NCBI RefSeq assembly: GCF_021655615.1
Contig: NZ_AP025245.1
Span: 1,798,001-1,862,000 of the forward strand
Source: Acidianus sp. HS-5
GTDB lineage: Archaea > Thermoproteota > Thermoprotei_A > Sulfolobales > Sulfolobaceae
DNA: 64,000 nt
Direction: 5' to 3'
Below the pieces are notes generated by a model. It saw only the letters and a list, made by a program, of their open reading frames with translations, ran no database searches and was not told the origin of the DNA. The position numbers and the translations under genes were made by a program. Of this stretch, positions 47,681-56,225 are shown piece after piece. How positions within the stretch are numbered: position 1 is the stretch's first letter; each line of letters opens with the position of its first letter.

Positions 47681-49056
47681 TTAAAAGTAAGAAGCATAAG
47701 AGGTACAGATTTCCTAAAGACTGCGAGGAAGGATTACCTTATACTGAAATAGTAGAGAATGGAAAAAGGATTAAAATATGTGAAAATTTTGATAAATATT
47801 ACACTTCTTCTTACGGTTTTCAATTACCCCTCAGTTTTAACTCTTCAATAATACATAGTAAATTTCTTAGAAACGAGTTTATTCTTAATAACGTTCCTAG
47901 ATTTCTTAATCTACCGGAATATTATGAAAAAGGACAAGAAATAAGAAGTGAAATTGACGATAAAATTACCGATATAATAATAGGTGGAGGAATTAGTGGC
48001 ATTTCTGCGTTAGAGAACTGTAAAAATTGTGTTTTAATCTCACAAATTTTTGATGACGAAATATTCTTAGATCCTACTTATGAAGATAATAATTTTAAAA
48101 ATAGAATTAAGTCAATAATTAAAGAAAATAATAACAGAATAATTGAGGGAAAATTTGTTGGAGCATTTGATGAGGGTCTTGTTTTTAGACTTAAGGATAA
48201 ATACTTAATAATAAGAAAACCTGCAAAAATAATCTTAGCCTCAGGTTCAAGATTTTTACCTCCAATTTTTCCGGGGAACGATTTACCAGGCATAATATCA
48301 AGAAGGATGTACTTGAAATTCTCAAATATATTCAAAAATATAGTAGTTATAGGCTCTACTGATGATGCAATTAGAACCGCATTAATATCTAAATCTAAAG
48401 TAATCTTAAGAAACGGGACGGAAAATTTCTCTAAAAAATACTTGGAATTAGCTGAGAATAAAGGAATAGATTTTCTAAAAGTAACTCACCTTAAAGCTTC
48501 AAGAAAAGGAAAGAAAATTATACTCACTCATGATTATGGAAAAGAAGTAGTGGACGCGGTAGTCTTTGCAATAGTTAGACAACCTAGAATTGAAATAGCA
48601 AGTAATCTAGGAATTGAATACAGTTATTATAGTGGAGCTCATATTTATCTTCCGATAAGTGATATTAAAGGTAAAGTCAACAATACTTATTATGTGACAG
48701 GAGGTATGAGAGGAATTAGCGACTACGAATTATCTTTCATAAGCGGAAAAGTTATATTCGACGAGAATATCGATGAGTTTACAGCTAGATTAAAGGAAAC
48801 ATATATTTACCAAAAGAAAGAGTCTGAGTCGCCTTATTTCTTCGGAAATGGTTACATCTGTGAATGCGAGGACGTTAAACTTAATGAAATAGAGGAACAA
48901 TATAAAAAAGGTTATAAATCAGTTGAGGAAATGAAAAGAACTCTTGGAATTTCAACTGGGTATTGCCAAGGGAAGATCTGTAGCTTTTTAGCCGGAGATT
49001 ATTTAGAAAGCAATAAGCTGATAACTTTCAGATCCCCTTTATATCCAATGTGGTAG
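47677..49056 (+). CDS. FAD-dependent oxidoreductase, alpha-type subunit with BFD-like [2Fe-2S] domain
   Basis: The 459-residue protein has an FAD motif IIIGGGISGISALEN (about 102-116) and a second dinucleotide region (NIVVIGSTDDAIRTAL). Its C-terminal BFD-like domain has four cysteines in CECEDV and GYCQGKICSF. This layout matches alpha subunits of sarcosine oxidase, hydrogen cyanide synthase (HcnB) and dye-linked proline dehydrogenases. It partners with the next gene, one base downstream. The ~90-residue N-terminus is not a clear ferredoxin domain. Confidence 0.83.
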   Translation: MIKSKKHKRYRFPKDCEEGLPYTEIVENGKRIKICENFDKYYTSSYGFQLPLSFNSSIIHSKFLRNEFILNNVPRFLNLPEYYEKGQEIRSEIDDKITDIIIGGGISGISALENCKNCVLISQIFDDEIFLDPTYEDNNFKNRIKSIIKENNNRIIEGKFVGAFDEGLVFRLKDKYLIIRKPAKIILASGSRFLPPIFPGNDLPGIISRRMYLKFSNIFKNIVVIGSTDDAIRTALISKSKVILRNGTENFSKKYLELAENKGIDFLKVTHLKASRKGKKIILTHDYGKEVVDAVVFAIVRQPRIEIASNLGIEYSYYSGAHIYLPISDIKGKVNNTYYVTGGMRGISDYELSFISGKVIFDENIDEFTARLKETYIYQKKESESPYFFGNGYICECEDVKLNEIEEQYKKGYKSVEEMKRTLGISTGYCQGKICSFLAGDYLESNKLITFRSPLYPMW

Positions 49057-49057
49057 A

Positions 49058-50161
49058 ATGATTATAATAGGAGCTGGAGGTCATGGACTCAGTTTAGCCT
49101 ACCACTTAGTCAAAAAAGGGATCAGAGACATAGTCCTCATAGAGCAAAATAGGGTGGGTTACGGTTCAAGTGGAAGAAATGCCAGTAGGTATAGATATCA
49201 TTTTTACAGTAAAGAAAATACAGAGTTCGCTTTAGAAGGTATAAAATACCTTATTTCGCAAAGGAGAGAGTTAAAATATAATCCTTTAATATATAAGACT
49301 GGATACTTATGGCTTTTAGATAATGAAAATTTAATTCAGAATTTTAGAAAATTACATTCCTTGTGGACTTCTTACTCCATCGGTGGAGAATTTTTGGAAT
49401 GTAGTGAATTTGAATTCCTTAAAATAGATGAGACTTGCTATTTCGCTCCTCAAGATGGAGCATTTCATCATGATTATATAATTTACAGTTATTATGACAA
49501 GATAAAAGACAAGGTTAGTATAAAATATGGAAAAGTAGTAAAAATTTTACAGAATAATGGAAAATCTACTGGAATTAAACTTGAAAGCGGAGAGGAAATA
49601 AAAGATAATATAATAGTAGTAACTGCTGGAGCATGGTCTGGAGAATTATTAAAAACTTCAAACATAAATTTACCTATATATCCTGATAGAAAGGAAATAT
49701 TCATAACAGAAGATGTTAAATTTAAAATTAAACCGCTAGTTATAGACTTTAAAAGGGAAATTTATTTCTCTCACACGCTTAAAGGAGAAATAATAGGTGG
49801 AATAGAAAAGGAGGATATAGGCTTCAAGGAATTTTCTGTGTCTTTTCTAGATTCTATAGAATACTTGAAGAGATTAAGGGAAGTAGTAAGAGGTATAGAC
49901 GGTATAGGAATATTGAGGGGATGGTCGGGATATTATGAAATGACGCCAGATCACTCCCACGTAATGGGATATGATAATAATTGGCCGGAAGGACTATATG
50001 TTGATGCAGGATATAGCGGACATGGTATGATGTTCGCTCCTTATTCTGGAAAAATAATGGCAGATTTAATAGCTGATAATAGGAAAAATAAATTCATTCA
50101 GATATTTTCCCCGGATAGGTTTAAAGAGGAAAAACTTATTGAGGAAAAGATGGTTATTTAA
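49058..50161 (+). CDS. FAD-dependent amine dehydrogenase, beta-type (DAO family) subunit
   Basis: The 367-residue protein starts directly with the FAD-binding motif IIIGAGGHGLSLAYHLV, has the DAO-type GSSGRNASRYR, and ends with YVDAGYSGHGMMFAPYSGKIMADLI, typical of sarcosine/glycine oxidase and proline dehydrogenase beta subunits. It probably oxidises a secondary amine or imino acid and passes electrons to the preceding subunit. It follows that gene after 1 base and overlaps the convergent nuclease gene by 4 bases. Substrate undetermined. Confidence 0.83.
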   Translation: MIIIGAGGHGLSLAYHLVKKGIRDIVLIEQNRVGYGSSGRNASRYRYHFYSKENTEFALEGIKYLISQRRELKYNPLIYKTGYLWLLDNENLIQNFRKLHSLWTSYSIGGEFLECSEFEFLKIDETCYFAPQDGAFHHDYIIYSYYDKIKDKVSIKYGKVVKILQNNGKSTGIKLESGEEIKDNIIVVTAGAWSGELLKTSNINLPIYPDRKEIFITEDVKFKIKPLVIDFKREIYFSHTLKGEIIGGIEKEDIGFKEFSVSFLDSIEYLKRLREVVRGIDGIGILRGWSGYYEMTPDHSHVMGYDNNWPEGLYVDAGYSGHGMMFAPYSGKIMADLIADNRKNKFIQIFSPDRFKEEKLIEEKMVI

Positions 50162-51147
50162 TCCTTGGGCAAACTTATAGCCTTCTTATTAAGGTATTTA
50201 TTAACATATTCTGCAAACTCCTTATAATATCCTTTCCTTCCTCCATCCGTAACTATTAAAGATGCTGGAGATGAATCGACATAATAAACTAACTCATCAA
50301 AATCAGCATGATCACTAAGTGCAACTATTTTAGATTTATTATCTACATCTCTTATCGGACTAGAGAATTCCCAACCAGACAATGCAAAGTTTGCGAATTT
50401 AGAATCTCTATTTTTAAAATCATGAAAGTGCTTGAATTCAACATACCAGCCGTCTCTTATTATATCCTTGGCTTCATTACTACTTGCAGAAAAAACATCT
50501 TTAATTTCAAGACCGTATTTTATTGCAACGTCAGTAATTTCCTTTACCTTACCATCTACTATAAAAGGAGCTGTTATTCCGTTTCTCCTTAGTATTTTCA
50601 TAGCCTCTTGAATCTTCCCATAATATGCGTAAACTCTCACAGGACCATAAATTAGAGAATCATTTATATAATCTGAAAATAAAGTTTCAACTTCGTCCCT
50701 AAATTTTCTCCTAAAGATAGGCTTCCCGTAAGTTGTATCAACAACCAATACGTCTGTATTAAGTATAGGAGTTCCTTTTCCAGGGCTCTTAAAATCACCG
50801 GTATAGCCTATACTTTCACCATTGGAATTACTTACAACTACCTGGGCTGCACCAAAAACATGATCTGCTTGAACTAGTTCTATTTTTTCGTCTTCTATTA
50901 CAATTTTTATACCATAGTTTATTCCTATTGCTTTTCTCTTAGGTATATTATATCCCAGGATAGAGAGGACTTCAAGAGTTGGTGGAGTTGATATAATACC
51001 TATGCAAGACGAAATGCTCTTTTTCAATTGTAAAATATGATCGGCATGAAAATGTGTTACAACTCTAAAATTTCGATCATAATGACCGTCAACCGTAAAG
51101 TTATTACCAAGAAGTATTGCACCAGTTTTCTTAATATCGTAGAACAC
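50158..51147 (-). CDS. MBL-fold nuclease-like protein (SNM1/Artemis or RNA-processing exonuclease type)
   Basis: The 329-residue protein has the metal motif THFHADH, a His in QADHVFGAA, IGYTGDFK for the bridging Asp, and the beta-CASP-like second half with ALSDHADFDEL near the C-terminus. It is shorter than aCPSF proteins and resembles the archaeal exonucleases related to SNM1/Pso2. Lying 31 bases after the DNA ligase gene on the same strand, a DNA end-processing or crosslink repair role is plausible; RNA processing is the alternative. It starts with GTG 51147. Confidence 0.78.
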   Translation of the reverse strand: MFYDIKKTGAILLGNNFTVDGHYDRNFRVVTHFHADHILQLKKSISSCIGIISTPPTLEVLSILGYNIPKRKAIGINYGIKIVIEDEKIELVQADHVFGAAQVVVSNSNGESIGYTGDFKSPGKGTPILNTDVLVVDTTYGKPIFRRKFRDEVETLFSDYINDSLIYGPVRVYAYYGKIQEAMKILRRNGITAPFIVDGKVKEITDVAIKYGLEIKDVFSASSNEAKDIIRDGWYVEFKHFHDFKNRDSKFANFALSGWEFSSPIRDVDNKSKIVALSDHADFDELVYYVDSSPASLIVTDGGRKGYYKEFAEYVNKYLNKKAISLPKD

Positions 51148-51178
51148 AAGACATATCTATACGTTATTTTATAAAAAC

Positions 51179-52981
51179 TTATACATTTTGATCTGAGGGT
51201 TTTTCTTCTATCTTCTTTAATTGGCTCTTATACATCTCAAGGATTTCACGATTAGTAGTAGCATCCTCAGGGCTTTTATCTGGCCTCCACCTTATAAATC
51301 TAGGGAATCTTATAGATAGTCCGCCCTCAGCATATTGATCTTTACAACAAGTGTGTAAAGGAGATATAGTTATTTCTGCACCAATTATTTCAGCAACAAT
51401 TGATGGAGTTAACCACACATCTGGAACCATGGTTGAAACTACTCTGGGATGAGGAGCGTCTCTCTTCAGTTCTGCTATCTTCTTCTGTAAATCATCTAAT
51501 TCAGCATCCGTAAAGCCTGAAGCAACTTTACATACAGTTTCGAAAACGTCCTTATCGGGATTATATGCCGCCATTAAGAAAGAACTATACTTTCCGCCTT
51601 TTCTTCCTTTACCGTGAAAAGCTCCTACCATTACCAAATCTACAGTATCTGCCATTTCGCTTTGGTAATCTCTCTTAAACTTTATCCATAACCATCCTCT
51701 TGATCCAGCTTGATATATTGCATCTGGAGCTAAGGATTTCACCATTACGCCTTCCGCTCCTTCTGAGATTGCTTGATAGAAGAATTCCTTGAGTTTATCT
51801 ACATTATCAGTTATAATATGAGTAGCTATATGAACGTAATCGTTATCTTCAACTATAGATTCGAGCTTCTTACGTCTTTCTGATAAGGGTTTTACTGTAT
51901 AATCCTCTCCCTCATAATACATTAAATCGAACAAGAACACGTTAACTGGATATTCTTTTATAGCTTCATGAATATCTGACTTTCTTTTTCTATGCATTAA
52001 TTCTTGAAAAGGCCTCATTTCTCCTGTCTCTGGATCTACAGGTATTATTTCTCCTTCAACTATAAACTCGTTACCTTTAACGTGTTTTAATACGTATTCT
52101 GCAACGTCAGGATATTGGTTAGTTATGTTCTCTAACCTTCTGGAAAATATGAAAACCTTATCTCCTGTCTTATGAATTTGCCCTCTCTCGCCATCGTACT
52201 TATAATCAACTAATGCCATGTTACCTACTTTATTCAGCATCTCTACAGGATCTGAGAGTCTTTCAGCTAGCATTGGCCTTATAGGAATTCCAGGCTGAGG
52301 TTTAATATTCTTTACTTGTTCTATTCCGCCTGTTGCTAAAAGTTTAGCAATGTTACCTAGGTCGGCTCTTAAGTTGTAAGCCCTTTCGACTATAGGTCTA
52401 AAATTCTGCCCTCCACCGAAGGTTATTGCTAATGCGTCCAATATTGTAGCATCTCCTATTCCTACTCTTAACCTTCCGTCGACAAACCTAACTAAGTATT
52501 TCGCTTCTAGAGGAGAGGCGTCTTTAAGCAATCCTGCTAAAAGCCTAATCTTTATGTCCCTACTACCTTCTCCAGTACTAGTTGCAACTTTCGTTAAATC
52601 ATCATAAACTTTTTCTACTGTTAGTGGCGTTGATGATTTTTGTGCACCTAAAAATGCTAAAATATTTGCTGATTGTTGCTTTTGTTTTATATCGAAAGAT
52701 ACTTGACCTAAATCTCCTACAGACTTGTACATTTTCTCTATATCATCATCTTTTACACCAGTTGCTATTGATAATGCACGTACGAGAAATTTCTCGCCTA
52801 TTCCTAATTCGGGCATTCCTAGAAAATCTGGCCAAAGCTTTCCTTGAATTAAATATACTACCTTATCTACAACATTTTTATCTGTATTTTTAAAAAGATC
52901 TGCAAGTAGTGAAGTGAGTTGAAGCCTTGAAGAAATCTTTTCTAATCTATCAAAGTAATCAGCTATAATTTTAAACTCCAT
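51179..52981 (-). CDS. lig: ATP-dependent DNA ligase
   Basis: The 600-residue replicative and repair ligase has an N-terminal DNA-binding domain (1-210), the adenylation domain with the nucleophile lysine K261 in DYKYDGERGQIH and motif VEGEIIPVD, and the OB fold with GVMVKSL and WLWIKFKRDYQ. Size and motifs match Sulfolobus ligases, which interact with PCNA. The TATA-like attatat near 53003 is about 23 bases upstream of the ATG. The SNM1-like gene follows, and a C/D sRNA gene lies divergently upstream. Confidence 0.95.
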   Translation of the reverse strand: MEFKIIADYFDRLEKISSRLQLTSLLADLFKNTDKNVVDKVVYLIQGKLWPDFLGMPELGIGEKFLVRALSIATGVKDDDIEKMYKSVGDLGQVSFDIKQKQQSANILAFLGAQKSSTPLTVEKVYDDLTKVATSTGEGSRDIKIRLLAGLLKDASPLEAKYLVRFVDGRLRVGIGDATILDALAITFGGGQNFRPIVERAYNLRADLGNIAKLLATGGIEQVKNIKPQPGIPIRPMLAERLSDPVEMLNKVGNMALVDYKYDGERGQIHKTGDKVFIFSRRLENITNQYPDVAEYVLKHVKGNEFIVEGEIIPVDPETGEMRPFQELMHRKRKSDIHEAIKEYPVNVFLFDLMYYEGEDYTVKPLSERRKKLESIVEDNDYVHIATHIITDNVDKLKEFFYQAISEGAEGVMVKSLAPDAIYQAGSRGWLWIKFKRDYQSEMADTVDLVMVGAFHGKGRKGGKYSSFLMAAYNPDKDVFETVCKVASGFTDAELDDLQKKIAELKRDAPHPRVVSTMVPDVWLTPSIVAEIIGAEITISPLHTCCKDQYAEGGLSIRFPRFIRWRPDKSPEDATTNREILEMYKSQLKKIEEKPSDQNV

Positions 52982-53011
52982 AAATAAAAGTTTGAACTAC
53001 GATATAATATA

Positions 53012-53068
53012 TTTGATGATGAAAACCGGCAAGCCGGAAGGATGAAGTATCAGAGTTACTCTGAAGCC
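53012..53068 (+). ncRNA. C/D-box guide sRNA (2'-O-methylation guide)
   Basis: In the 136-base lig-dcd spacer lies box C ATGATGA (53016-53022), a D'-like CGGA (53035-53038), C'-like GGATGA (53040-53045) and box D CTGA (53061-53064). The two guide spaces are 12 and 15 bases, as in archaeal dual-guide C/D sRNAs bound by L7Ae, Nop5 and fibrillarin. The D-guide (53046-53060) is complementary to AGUAACUCUGAU and the D' guide includes a complement of CUUGCCGG. Both strings resemble neighbouring conserved 23S rRNA segments. The D' box is non-canonical. A TATA-like aataaaag near 52987 is 25 bases before the predicted 5' end. Confidence 0.75.
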
Positions 53069-53117
53069 ATTTTCCTTATAAATTGTGAGTGAATAATAAA
53101 AATAGTAGTAGATACTT

Positions 53118-53654
53118 ATGATTCTTGGGGATCGTGATTTAAAATATTATCTAGAAAAAGGTTGGATAACAATTTCTCCATTAATTCAAGATACTATAAG
53201 GGAAAACGGTGTAGATTTAAGAGTCGGTGGCGAAATAGCACGGTTTAAGAAAACTGAGGAAGTCTATGAAGATGGGAAAGATCCATCTTCGTTCTATATA
53301 GTAGAAAAAGGAGAAGAATTTATTATAAATCCTAATGAACACGTTTTATTAGTAACTGAGGAGCACATTAAGCTACCCACCGACGTGATGGCTTTTGTTA
53401 ACCTTAGATCTTCTTTTGCTAGACTAGGACTTTTCGTCCCCCCAACTATAGTAGACGCTGGTTTTGAAGGACAGTTAACTATAGAAGTTCTAGGCTCGGC
53501 ATTCCCAGTAAAACTAAAAAGAGGAACTAGATTCCTCCACTTAATATTTGCAAGAACTCTAACTCCCGTTGAGAATCCTTATAATGGTAAATATCAAAGA
53601 CAACAAGGAGTAACTTTACCTAAATTTAAATTCCAGATAACTTCCATGCCTTAA
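53118..53654 (+). CDS. dcd: dCTP deaminase
   Basis: The 178-residue trimeric enzyme deaminates dCTP to dUTP. The catalytic Glu and phosphate contacts are in VNLRSSFARLGLFV and DAGFEGQLTIEVLG, and the N-terminus ILGDRDLKYYLEKGWI is typical. The C-terminal tail QRQQGVTLPKFK is present. It starts at ATG 53118 after the C/D sRNA gene and overlaps the convergent ribbon-helix-helix gene by 29 bases. Confidence 0.95.
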   Translation: MILGDRDLKYYLEKGWITISPLIQDTIRENGVDLRVGGEIARFKKTEEVYEDGKDPSSFYIVEKGEEFIINPNEHVLLVTEEHIKLPTDVMAFVNLRSSFARLGLFVPPTIVDAGFEGQLTIEVLGSAFPVKLKRGTRFLHLIFARTLTPVENPYNGKYQRQQGVTLPKFKFQITSMP

Positions 53655-54306
53655 TATTATTATCAAAATATATTATACCTAATTGTCTTAATTTTTGAAA
53701 TAGCTTATGTTCTTGCTTAGTAAGATATTTTTGTGCTTCCATATCATCTGAAGTATGAATATCCGAAAGTTTCTTTACAAAGTTATTAAAGAAATCCACA
53801 TCTACGGCTATTCTTTCTTTCTCTGTATAGAGGACTTTCCCTCCTTGCTTTTCAATTTTTTCAAAGAATAAATCTGGATTCTTTAGTTTTACTTCACTCT
53901 CATAAATTGCTCCTTGAGACTTAAGAATATCCATAGCAGTTTTCTTCTTTTCTCCACTAGGCTGCTGCGGGTATTGATGCTTCTCATGCTTAACTTCTAC
54001 TTCCTCGTTCTTCTTACTCTCAATCTCATCTATTTTCTCACTCAAATCAGCTACCCTTTGTTTTAAATTCTCTACCTCAGCTGTAAATGGATTTACCATA
54101 TCCTGAATTTTCCTCTCTAACTTTTTTGTGATTTCATCTATATTTTGTGTAACATTGGTTGTAGAATTGTTAATCCCATCACTTGGAGACTGTGATAATA
54201 GCTTATACTTAACATAATAACTAAGTATTGCAAAGCCTTGCTTATTTGCCTCCTCTTCAAGTTGTTTATACTCTTCATCTGTAAGTTTAATAACAAGTGT
54301 CTTCAT
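53626..54306 (-). CDS. Ribbon-helix-helix/coiled-coil protein, unknown function
   Basis: This 226-residue protein has an N-terminal RHH (CopG-like) segment (MKTLVIKLTDEEYKQLEEEANKQG), a long coiled coil (about 60-100), a Lys/Gln/Pro linker, and a C-terminal alpha/beta domain ending in KAWKLSGI. The layout suggests a DNA-binding dimer with an effector domain, possibly chromosome-associated. The TATA-like aaacttatatg near 54334 is 28 bases before the ATG. It is convergent with dcd (29-base overlap). No family name is certain. Confidence 0.68.
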   Translation of the reverse strand: MKTLVIKLTDEEYKQLEEEANKQGFAILSYYVKYKLLSQSPSDGINNSTTNVTQNIDEITKKLERKIQDMVNPFTAEVENLKQRVADLSEKIDEIESKKNEEVEVKHEKHQYPQQPSGEKKKTAMDILKSQGAIYESEVKLKNPDLFFEKIEKQGGKVLYTEKERIAVDVDFFNNFVKKLSDIHTSDDMEAQKYLTKQEHKLFQKLRQLGIIYFDNNIKAWKLSGI

Positions 54307-54361
54307 GATTTCAACTTCTAATGAGAATCCAAAACATATAAGTTTAATTTAAAAAATATAC

Positions 54362-55072
54362 TCATTTTACCTTTTGCTTTTCCAAGATCGTATTAACAAA
54401 ATTCTCCTCATTAGGAACTCCTATAAACTCTACTGACTCATTTACAGCCAGTGTTGGGACTGACATTACTTGATATTTATCCGCGATATCTTGATTCTCA
54501 TAAGCCTCTACCACTTCTGATAATACATCACACTTATTTGCCCTACATGCTTCATAAGCTACCATATGAGACAAAAGTGCCGCATAAGGACAGTAAGGAC
54601 AAGAAGGAGTTACTACTACCTCAACTTTAACTTCACCGTTTAATTTATCTTTTATAGCTTGTACAGTTTCCTGACTTAAGCCACTTTCTCCTTGAGATAA
54701 TCTTACAATAGTTTCTACTAAAGCTCTTATTTCCTCGCCGACGGGAGCACCGGTCCACCTTATATATCCCTTACAAAAAGCTACCGTAGGAATTCTCTCT
54801 ACTTTAAACTCCTTAAATATTTGCTCTACTGAAGGGTCTCCACTACCTTTATCTTCAACATGAACTTGAAGTAGGCTTTTTCCCTCCCTTTGTGGTGCGG
54901 CTTCGCTAACGAATTCCATCAGCTTCTTTGTTAATCCGCAATAATTACAATTAACATCCTTCGAGTCTATAAAAACATACACATCAACAGGATTTTTCAT
55001 ATCTTTTAAAGCGTCTTTCAAAGCGTCCCTTACTTCATCAGTGAAAAGTTCTGCATATTCCTCTTCACTCAT
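54362..55072 (-). CDS. pdo: Protein disulfide oxidoreductase (double-thioredoxin-fold PDO)
   Basis: The 236-residue thermophile PDO has two glutaredoxin-like folds with two active sites, CNYC at 42-45 and CPYC at 158-161. Both are intact, so it can catalyse oxidation, reduction and isomerisation of cytosolic disulfides, common in hyperthermophilic Crenarchaeota. Both cis-Pro loops (RIPTVAF, SVPTLAV) are present. It follows the AMMECR1 gene by 39 bases on the same strand, with its own weak TATA-like element (ccttttaag near 55107). Confidence 0.93.
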   Translation of the reverse strand: MSEEEYAELFTDEVRDALKDALKDMKNPVDVYVFIDSKDVNCNYCGLTKKLMEFVSEAAPQREGKSLLQVHVEDKGSGDPSVEQIFKEFKVERIPTVAFCKGYIRWTGAPVGEEIRALVETIVRLSQGESGLSQETVQAIKDKLNGEVKVEVVVTPSCPYCPYAALLSHMVAYEACRANKCDVLSEVVEAYENQDIADKYQVMSVPTLAVNESVEFIGVPNEENFVNTILEKQKVK

Positions 55073-55111
55073 GTTAATCCACTTGTATATTGATTAACAA
55101 CCCTTAAAAGG

Positions 55112-55777
55112 TTATTCTGAAAAATCAAACTTTTTGCATTTAACATCAGATGGTTTTATCATAAGGATTTCATCAGAGCTGGGATACTTTTCTCTAAATA
55201 TTATACCTTCAAATCTCTTTATTCTAATACTATTATCTAACCAACAATCTGGGTTTAATCCTGCCTTTAAACAAGTTTCTGCTAGAAAAGTCTCCTCATC
55301 CCAACAGTATTCCATAGGAACTTGTGGTAATAGTAAACCACTATATAATATTCCTTTTTCAACTATTAACCCGTCTCTACCTACTTTTATCGCCTTAGGT
55401 AGATCTTTCCTTTCATTAACTATAACTTCCTCTGGCTTAGTCAATACAGTAACTTCAATAATTATGTTCCCAATCTCGTCCTTCGTTAACGGGGGAAATC
55501 TAGGATCCGAAAAAGCTGCCGCTATAGCAGCATTTCTAACGATCTCCTTTAAAGGAGCTACCGCTTCTACGTAGCCTATACACCCACGTAATGTAGTTGT
55601 CTCTCCTAAAAGAGTCTCCAATGTAACAAATGCTAAGCCTTTCTTATTAAGTATCTCACTTTCCTTATACTCGAGTGAGCTTCGTAATCCCAATTTTTTC
55701 ATTATTGCCTGCCTTGCTATCTTGATTAGTGCTTTGCCCTCCTCTATTCCTAGTTCTTGAATTGTAACTAAGCTCAT
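55112..55777 (-). CDS. AMMECR1-domain protein
   Basis: The 221-residue protein matches the AMMECR1 family, including the signature TTLRGCIGYVEAVAPLKEIVRNAAIAAAFSDPRFPPL and the C-terminal EYCWDEETFLAETCLKAGL. The family occurs in all domains of life and is suspected to act in translation or RNA modification, but its reaction is unproven. It starts at ATG 55777, inside the end of the Mut7-C gene (113-base overlap). Confidence 0.9.
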   Translation of the reverse strand: MSLVTIQELGIEEGKALIKIARQAIMKKLGLRSSLEYKESEILNKKGLAFVTLETLLGETTTLRGCIGYVEAVAPLKEIVRNAAIAAAFSDPRFPPLTKDEIGNIIIEVTVLTKPEEVIVNERKDLPKAIKVGRDGLIVEKGILYSGLLLPQVPMEYCWDEETFLAETCLKAGLNPDCWLDNSIRIKRFEGIIFREKYPSSDEILMIKPSDVKCKKFDFSE

Positions 55778-56225
55778 CTGTTTCTTTCTTTGCTTTTGCC
55801 TTAATAAGTATCTCTTCTATTGTCTTCCAATGCTTTCCTTTCCAGTACTCTTTCTTGCATTTAGTACAACGCCATTTATTATCACCAGTTTTTTCTAATA
55901 CACCATTACATTCAGAACATCTAGACGCTTCAATTCTAGCTTCTAAATCTATTCCATATTTTAAAGATAATTTAGCTAAAGTTGTTATAATATCGTAATC
56001 TGGAGGAATTAAAAAGCATTCCAAACCCCTTTTCCTCGCTCTAATACATAGCCCTCTATCCTTAGTTAATATAATTCTTTTATCTTTCTCAGCAATTTTT
56101 ATCACTTTCCAATCTTCAATATCATTACTGTAATAAGTATCGTACCCTAAAATTCTAAGCCATCTAGCCAATTTTCCTAACATTGCATCAGCAATAAACT
56201 TGCTTTGCATTTTATCCAAAGACAT
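55665..56225 (-). CDS. Mut7-C RNase domain protein with zinc ribbon (DUF82)
   Basis: The 186-residue protein has a PIN-like Mut7-C domain (FIADAMLGKLARWLRILGYDTYY; TKDRGLCIRARKRG) with Asp residues for metal binding, and a zinc ribbon with CSEC and CTKC. It is a probable ribonuclease of unknown target. Starts ATG 56225 and ATG 56210 are both possible. The C-terminal ~38 residues, after the zinc ribbon, are encoded over the AMMECR1 start in another frame and are polar and low in hydrophobics. It overlaps the EMC6-like gene by 14 bases. Confidence 0.85.
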   Translation of the reverse strand: MSLDKMQSKFIADAMLGKLARWLRILGYDTYYSNDIEDWKVIKIAEKDKRIILTKDRGLCIRARKRGLECFLIPPDYDIITTLAKLSLKYGIDLEARIEASRCSECNGVLEKTGDNKWRCTKCKKEYWKGKHWKTIEEILIKAKAKKETDELSYNSRTRNRGGQSTNQDSKAGNNEKIGITKLTRV

